Positions 59,459 through 64,000 of a DNA stretch of 64,000 nucleotides are shown piece after piece. The notes below the pieces were generated by a model. The model searched no databases and had not been told where the DNA came from. It saw only the letters and a list, made by a program, of their open reading frames with translations. Position 1 is the stretch's first letter. The number at the start of each line of letters is the position of its first letter. Both the position numbers and the translations under genes were made by a program. Source of the stretch: Actinoallomurus sp040655075 (GTDB lineage Bacteria > Actinomycetota > Actinomycetes > Streptosporangiales > Streptosporangiaceae); the NCBI RefSeq assembly GCF_040655075.1, contig NZ_JBFAJC010000045.1:1-64000 (forward strand), read 5' to 3'.

Positions 59459-59614
59459 TCAGTAGTAGTGGTGGCGGCCTCCGACGGCGTGCCCCATACG
59501 GCCCATCAGCATGAGCACGAGTCCAACGACCAGGACGATGATCCCAATGGTCCACAGAATGGTGATGCCGGTCAGGAATCCGGCAATCAGGAGGATGACT
59601 CCAACAATGATCAT
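59459..59614 (-). CDS. DUF6131-like small membrane protein
   Basis: A 51-residue protein: MIIVGVILLIAGFLTGITIL, WTIGIIVLVVGLVLMLMGRM, GHAVGGRHHYY. Two membrane helices in tandem, then a short basic tail. This is the pattern of small actinobacterial membrane proteins of DUF6131 type, with the conserved (A)VGGR.HY(Y/F) end. The function is not known. ATG 59614 opens the first helix; a longer frame upstream adds Arg/His text that does not belong to the family. Confidence 0.8.
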   Translation of the reverse strand: MIIVGVILLIAGFLTGITILWTIGIIVLVVGLVLMLMGRMGHAVGGRHHYY

Positions 59615-59745
59615 GATGGCTGCCTGCTCTCGATGGAGGCGAAGGTGCAGCAGAGGGTGGATAGCGGAGCGGCGAGCCCGGCTGGGCCCCGCCGAAACCG
59701 ACGGCCTGCTACGACTATGCAACCGCCTGGCGGGATACTTGCCGT

Positions 59746-59997
59746 ATGGTCAACGACATTGCGCGGGAACTGGCTATCTACCAGGCGCTCAAAGCGGTCG
59801 ACGAAGTCGCCGCAGCTCTGCAGACACACCTCCTCGAAGAGCACGGGGCCGATCCGGAGCGCGCCGCCGAACAGAGCACATTCACCAACTCACTCAAGCT
59901 TCTGCGCCAGGCTCGTGAACGGCTCGGTCACGGACTTCGAGCCATCGAAGCTGAAAACATCGCCGAGACCGATGACATCTCTCTGCGCAGCGAATGA
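59746..59997 (+). CDS. Small helical protein of unknown function
   Basis: An 83-residue, mostly helical cytosolic protein: DIARELAIYQALKAVDEVAA, ALQTHLLEEHGADPERAAEQ, TNSLKLLRQARERLGHGL. It is amphipathic, charged and without membrane segments. It sits alone. It may be a dimerisation or chaperone-like domain. The start ATG 59746 is the first in the frame. Confidence 0.5.
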   Translation: MVNDIARELAIYQALKAVDEVAAALQTHLLEEHGADPERAAEQSTFTNSLKLLRQARERLGHGLRAIEAENIAETDDISLRSE

Positions 59998-60512
59998 CTG
60001 AATAAGCACTCATACCGGCATAGCGTGCTGCAAGGCGTTGTCTTGCATCCGGTGCGACCAGCAAGCAATGTATCCAGCGCCGGCACCACATCGAACTGAT
60101 CTCGCGAACCGCCTGAGCCCGGCACTGGTGGAACCGGTCACCGGTGGGGCAAGCGACCCTCAGCGTGACGGGGTCGATGTCGGCGGGCAACGACGGGGCG
60201 GCGCGCAAGCTCTGTCCGGCTTGAGGTCGTGGTGAAGCGGTCTGCGGACAGGAGGGAGGACCCGATCTTCGGTGATTTGCCGAGAGGTACAGTCGAACTA
60301 ACACGCGGTGACCTGCAGTCCGGCCGCTATTCCACTAGTGCGGTGGCGCCCGGTCCTTGGCGAGCTGATCGTGGGACAGAGCTCCCGTAGATCCACTGGG
60401 CCCCGGCGGTCCTCGCCGACTCTCCGGTCGGCCGACGGCCCGGATCGCGTGCGTTCATTCGCACACCGGCACCGGGTTCCGGTGATCGTGGGTCGCGCTG
60501 GAGGGGGAAGGC
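59998..60512. other. Unassigned 500-bp spacer
   Basis: No open frame here looks native, and no RNA gene or clear terminator was seen. It separates two small genes. Confidence 0.5.
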
Positions 60513-60929
60513 ATGAAGTGCGGAAGTCAGATGGCGGTTGGCGTCGTCGTGGGTTACCTGCTGGGGCGTAGACACAAGAAGCGGTTGGCCGCGCTTCTTG
60601 CGCTCCTGGCAGCAGCGGGAGGCAAAGTCCCCATAGATGAGCGCGAAGTGCTACGGCGTACCCCTGTGGGTGCCCCACTGGACAAGCTAACGGCAGATAT
60701 TCGTACTCAGTTGGTCGACGCGGGCACGTCAGTGGTGAAGAAGGCCGCGATCAGCGAGAAGCTGCAATCGATGCGCGGACCGGGCGTCACGAAGGGCGGA
60801 CAGCGAGAGGAGGAGCCGCCCCGGCAGGAACGGACTCGTCAACAGGCGGCGAATGACCACGACGACTACGGGGGCGACATCGGCCAATACGAGAGTGCCG
60901 AGCCAGAGTCGGAGCGTGACTTCCGGTAG
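60513..60929 (+). CDS. Single-pass membrane protein with acidic tail, unknown
   Basis: A 138-residue protein. Residues 7-36 hold one or two hydrophobic stretches around GYLLGRRHKKRLAALLALLA; the C-terminal 70 residues are Lys/Arg then Asp/Glu/Gln/Pro-rich and disordered, ending SAEPESERDFR. Similar short proteins with a G.LLGRR.K motif occur in actinomycetes near gas-vesicle or envelope genes, but no such neighbours are here. The ATG 60513 is preceded by GGAGGGGGAAGGC. Confidence 0.6.
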   Translation: MKCGSQMAVGVVVGYLLGRRHKKRLAALLALLAAAGGKVPIDEREVLRRTPVGAPLDKLTADIRTQLVDAGTSVVKKAAISEKLQSMRGPGVTKGGQREEEPPRQERTRQQAANDHDDYGGDIGQYESAEPESERDFR

Positions 60930-61061
60930 GAGCGTCCGGTAGGAGCGTCGTCATCGGTCTCGCATCGGGCTGCCACGCCCCGGCAGGCCGCTCGGCCTGC
61001 CGGTTGGAGACGGCCTCGCTGAGGCTGCCAGGGATGGGCTAGCCCACCCTCTTTGGCGGGA

Positions 61062-61403
61062 TCAGTTCGGATCCCTTGCCAAGAAGTCCGGGGAGGGTGC
61101 GCCGTCGTCGAGCCAGCGGCCGATCTGACTCCGTTCGTCTCGCATAGCGTCCTCGATCACCTTACGAACGTCTTCGGCGTCCGCCGACAGTCCCCGGTCA
61201 CATGGGCGATCACCGTCGCCCGGGACCGCCCGAGGCGTGTTCGCCCCGGCCTCATCGTCGATGCCGGAGGCGGCGAGGATCTCCTCCGGCCTGCCGCTGT
61301 TCTTGCCGGTGGCCGCCATCGCCAGCGCGGCTTTCGCCGAAGCCGTTGACGCCTCGGGCGGTATGACCAGCAGCATGATGTGGTCTTGCGGACCGCGCGT
61401 CAC
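61062..61403 (-). CDS. Small protein of unknown function
   Basis: A 113-residue protein with VIPPEASTASAKAALAMAAT near the start, a polar middle, and a C-terminal LSADAEDVRKVIEDAMRDER, SQIGRWLDDG. GTG 61403 is preceded by GAGGA. A hairpin (GGCCCC/GGGGCC, 61412-61431) lies just upstream of that site in the leader. The start and even coding potential are not certain: the residue mix is plausible but no family is recognised. Confidence 0.45.
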   Translation of the reverse strand: MTRGPQDHIMLLVIPPEASTASAKAALAMAATGKNSGRPEEILAASGIDDEAGANTPRAVPGDGDRPCDRGLSADAEDVRKVIEDAMRDERSQIGRWLDDGAPSPDFLARDPN

Positions 61404-61767
61404 GACGTCCTCGGCCCCTGCGAAGGGGCCGGATTTTCATTCGCCCAGGACGACGTCGACTTGATCGTTATTATGCGAGATACCCTCAGCGACTCCATCA
61501 TACATCAGAAAATACAGCGGAGAGCCGCTAATGCGCTTCTATTCCTCGTTCGATGACCCGCCCCGGGGAGGAAACCCTAAAGTACCGACAGTGTTTTCCC
61601 GAGCCGTGATCCTGTCGGACGCGAAATGTTTGAACCCATTTCGGAATTGAATTCTTGGATACTTCTGGTTTTCGGACGCCGGCGAGCGTAGAGTCGAAGT
61701 ATCCGGAAACGACGACATCCCCATTTTGAGGCTGCCTGCCACGCCGGCTCACCGAAAAGGGGATGTC
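61404..61767. other. Spacer with leader hairpin
   Basis: The stretch holds the hairpin described for the gene before it (CGGCCCC/GGGGCCG, 61412-61431) and a lower-GC part, 61470-61540, with no gene. The rest is the upstream region of the LapA-like gene. Confidence 0.4.
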
Positions 61768-62163
61768 ATGCCGATCATGCATCGTGTCCGTCCCGACTCC
61801 GCGGGCGAGAGATCGACTCATATCGCGCCCGCCCGTCGTGTTCTCGCACCTTCAGGCCAGGCCCGTCCCGCGGCGCCGCGACCGGTGTCTCCGACTCGCA
61901 CCAGTGTCGCGTGGGTAAGGGTGTGGGCCGCCGCGATCGTGCTGATCGCCGTCATCGTGTTCATCTTGCAGAACCCCCGCAGCGTGCAGGTGTCCTTCCT
62001 GGGCATGCACGGTGCGCTGCCGCTGGCGGTCGGGCTGCTGATCGCCATGGTCGGCGGGATGGTGGTCACCCTGGTTCTCGGCACCGCCCGCATCACCCAG
62101 GTGCGCCGCCTAGCCCGCCGGCGCCGCCGGTCGATCTGCGCCCCGGCCCGCGTCCATCTGTGA
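61768..62163 (+). CDS. LapA-domain (DUF1049) membrane protein
   Basis: A 131-residue protein. After an Arg/Pro-rich cytosolic tail, a helix at about 45-65 is followed by the conserved FILQNPRSVQVSFLGMHGAL, then a second helix at about 78-105 (LPLAVGLLIAMVGGMVVTLV). This order, helix-NxxxVxVxFL-helix, is that of LapA/DUF1049 proteins. In actinomycetes the role is not settled. AAAAGGGG precedes ATG 61768. It is followed 13 bp later by the STAS gene; the two may be one unit. Confidence 0.85.
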   Translation: MPIMHRVRPDSAGERSTHIAPARRVLAPSGQARPAAPRPVSPTRTSVAWVRVWAAAIVLIAVIVFILQNPRSVQVSFLGMHGALPLAVGLLIAMVGGMVVTLVLGTARITQVRRLARRRRRSICAPARVHL

Positions 62164-62176
62164 TCGGAGACAACCG

Positions 62177-62716
62177 ATGACCACCGTACTCACCACCTCG
62201 GGCCACGCCCAGGTCCAGATCGAGGTAGGCCCGTCCAACTTCCATTGCCGCGCCCGCACCATCGTCAAGCTGCGGGGTGACGTCGACATCACCACCGCCC
62301 CGGCCTTGCGTGAGCGTCTACTGGAAGTACTCCGCCCCGGTATGAGGCTGTTGATCCTCGACCTGTCCGAGGTGTGGTTCTGCGACGCGGCAGGGCTGGC
62401 CGTGCTGATCGGCACCCAACGCCGTGCCACCCGCCTCGGCATCACTCTCTGTCTAGCCGCTCCCCGGCCCCGGGTCGCGAAGGCGTTGCACGTCACCGGC
62501 CTGGACCGCAGGCTCACCATCCACCCCACGCTGGCTGACGCGATCGCCCGGCGCACCGCGATCGGCGATGTGACCCACGCCAGGAAGCACGCCCGAACGC
62601 GGAACGCCTCACAGAATGGCGGAGAGCTTCGTTCGGCCCTGGCCGTGCGAACTCTCGTCACCAAACGGCCCGTCATGGAGGTTCTCGAACCTCAGGCAAA
62701 GCCGGCAGCCGTGTAG
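62177..62716 (+). CDS. STAS-domain anti-sigma factor antagonist-like protein without phosphorylatable Ser
   Basis: A 179-residue protein. The STAS fold is at about 26-125: IVKLRGDVDITTAPALRERL, LLILDLSEVWFCDAAGLAVL, and the helix that usually contacts the anti-sigma factor. In SpoIIAA/RsbV the motif is D-S-S/T-G-L and the first Ser is phosphorylated; here it is D70-A71-A72-G73-L. It should be permanently in the non-phosphorylated form or bind something else. The last 50 residues are Arg/Lys-rich and unassigned. A RsbW-like ATPase is encoded elsewhere in this window, at 24797-25219. Confidence 0.85.
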   Translation: MTTVLTTSGHAQVQIEVGPSNFHCRARTIVKLRGDVDITTAPALRERLLEVLRPGMRLLILDLSEVWFCDAAGLAVLIGTQRRATRLGITLCLAAPRPRVAKALHVTGLDRRLTIHPTLADAIARRTAIGDVTHARKHARTRNASQNGGELRSALAVRTLVTKRPVMEVLEPQAKPAAV

Positions 62717-63659
62717 GACCCGGGCGAACCACCGGCGAACAAGACGCAGAGCACGCAGTGCGTGAGCGGAGTCTGCAGGCCCACGTGCGTGACGACGCGG
62801 AATCCGTGGATGCGGGGAATGTGAGTTGTAGAGGGCGATGCGCCGCATCATGTGATCTTGACTTGGGTGTCCAGGAAACGCCGGGTCCCTCCCAACCCGC
62901 CAAGGCGCCTGCGTCCTGACTCGCTCCCGCGTTCGGTCGGAGCGTGCACGCTCGGTCACGCGTAAGGAGCGAGGTGCAGCGCACCAGGTTGGTGCGCCCC
63001 GGGACATCGCGGCCGTGTCGAAACGCCGCACGTCAAGTTGCTGAGCCGAGTTTTCCAGCCGCGCAGCACCCGACTCGCTTGTCCTGGCGATCAGCCACTG
63101 CCTGCGATAACTTTGATTTGGGTCGTGCACTCTCACGTGTAGCGGCCCGAAAGGGGCGACCCCGGTGTGACTGCATCGGGGTCGTTTTCGGTTTGCTTCG
63201 GTGCGATGCTCATCGGTGGTCCGCCAAGTCTCGCGCGCGCCGCTCCGGCCGGTGTCTGCGGTTCGTGACGGCAGGTGAGGGCGATGCTGTACGGGCCGCT
63301 CCTGGCCGACGGGGGCACCGGCGAAATCCGCCGTCGTCCAATCGGCGGGGAGGCCATGACCACGCGGCCGGTCGAGTTGCTCCCGTGGTGAGGACGGTCG
63401 GACGAGGCAGTCCTATCCGCGGAGTCCGAGATCGTGTTGAGGGGACGTCAAGATGCCCCATCGCCTGGTGATCGGTTGCGGTGATGGGCTCTTCCGGGAT
63501 CGGCTGTTTCCCGCGCAGTACGGGTGGGGTTGGCTCAGAGGTGAACGAGCATGACAGCTCCGGCACTCGCCATCCCGCGGGTGATCGGGCTCCTGCGTCG
63601 ACCGGCCTGGAAGACCGACCTCTCGCAGACCTCCATTCACTGCACTTTAGGAGTCGGTC
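62717..63659. other. Unassigned 940-bp stretch with an orphan terminator
   Basis: No gene was recognised. Frames are short and Arg/Pro-rich on both strands. One element, the hairpin with T-run at 63157-63188, is strong evidence that some RNA ends here. A 35-codon frame from ATG 63283 (LLADGGTGEIRRRPIGGEA) is possible but has no support. Confidence 0.45.
63157..63188 (+). terminator. Rho-independent terminator with T-run
   Basis: CGACCCCG (63157-63164) and CGGGGTCG (63177-63184) pair perfectly around 12 nt and are followed by TTTT. It is the only hairpin in this window with a T-run. No plus-strand gene ends just upstream, so it may close a non-coding RNA or a leader. Confidence 0.7.
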
Positions 63660-63956
63660 ATGGGCATCTTCGCCTGGATCATTCTGGGACTCGCGGCCGG
63701 GATGGTCGCCAAAATGCTGGTCCCTGGCAGGGACCGCCACGGATTGGTCATCACCACCCTGATCGGTATCACCGGTGCGCTGCTGGGCGGTTTCCTGGCG
63801 ACGCAGTTCTTCAACGTCGACGGCACCCAGGGATTCTTCAATCTCTCAACCTGGATCACCGCCATCGCAGGCGCGGCCGTCCTGTTGCTCGCCTACCACC
63901 TGGTCACCGGGCAAAGTAGTGGCCGGCGCGTCGGCCGTGGGGCAGGCCACAGGTGA
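63660..63956 (+). CDS. GlsB/YeaQ/YmgE-family stress membrane protein
   Basis: A 98-residue protein with the transglycosylase-associated family pattern: MGIFAWIILGLAAGMVAKML, VPGRDRHGLVITTLIGITGA, LLGGFLATQFF. Three hydrophobic helices, then a basic tail (GRRVGRGAGHR). The gene is often induced by envelope or salt stress. ATG 63660 follows TAGGAG in the sequence TTTAGGAGTCGGTC. Confidence 0.9.
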   Translation: MGIFAWIILGLAAGMVAKMLVPGRDRHGLVITTLIGITGALLGGFLATQFFNVDGTQGFFNLSTWITAIAGAAVLLLAYHLVTGQSSGRRVGRGAGHR

Positions 63957-64000
63957 CACCGCCGACCTCCCGGTTGGACCGGCGAGAGGGCGGTGCGTGA

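Overview
The window is GC-rich, with actinobacterial gene families throughout: DUF397 and DUF5753-type XRE regulators, SCO6745-type and DUF2510/M48 proteins, membrane-anchored Ser/Thr kinases, snapalysin, LapA, a urease operon without ureE, and many GTG starts. A spore-forming filamentous actinomycete of the Streptosporangiales/Thermomonosporaceae type fits best. That placement is inferred from gene content; there is no 16S rRNA gene here. One tRNA gene, tRNA-Lys(UUU), was found.

Layout. 1-6.4 kb: envelope and signalling genes on the minus strand (a cut-off lipoprotein, a von Willebrand A operon, a kinase/WD40 protein that lacks the kinase N-lobe, DUF5954), then a small tyrosine phosphatase. 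6.5-13.8 kb: a GlxA/AraC regulator divergent from an NmrA-like reductase, a secreted protein, a SCO6745-type protein, membrane proteins and a LURP-one-like protein. 13.9-18.8 kb: gene debris and poorly characterised membrane proteins, including a TPR-DUF1266 protein. 18.8-26.9 kb: a regulatory block with two Ser/Thr kinases, a phosphatase, a toxin-antitoxin operon with a perfect 18-bp palindrome over its promoter, an RsbW-like ATPase and an XRE/DUF397 pair. Broken second copies of the antitoxin, the ATPase and DUF397 lie among them. 27-38.7 kb: a lower-GC pair of unknown genes, a kinase stump, a truncated HEPN gene, an M48 protease, a SEC-C protein, and a module made of a TraG-like membrane protein with no recognisable P-loop, a repeat-poor protein that shares an N-terminal tag with the lower-GC protein, a HerA/VirB4-like ATPase and a BldC-like regulator. 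38.8-47.1 kb: secreted proteins (ricin-like, esterase, snapalysin), a TetR-SDR pair with three operators, a GH15 enzyme, a CHAP-like protein, a luciferase-like monooxygenase and a Zur/Fur regulator.

47.3-50.6 kb is an insertion scrapyard beside tRNA-Lys. Within about 550 bp it joins pieces of a quinone oxidoreductase, the 3' end of a group II intron, a polysaccharide deacetylase and the first codons of a copper ATPase. A SET-domain gene and an IS4/Hint chimera follow. 50.9-55.6 kb is a complete urease operon, ureAB-C-F-G-D, bounded on both sides by transposase fragments. 56.7-59.0 kb is a ferredoxin-reductase/acyl desaturase pair. 59-64 kb holds small membrane proteins (DUF6131, LapA, GlsB) and a STAS protein without the phosphorylatable serine.

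The strongest candidates for something undescribed are the 31.8-38.7 kb ATPase/membrane module with its tagged proteins, the promoter-palindrome design of the toxin-antitoxin operon, and the mosaic next to tRNA-Lys. All assignments come from reading the sequence; no database search was run.
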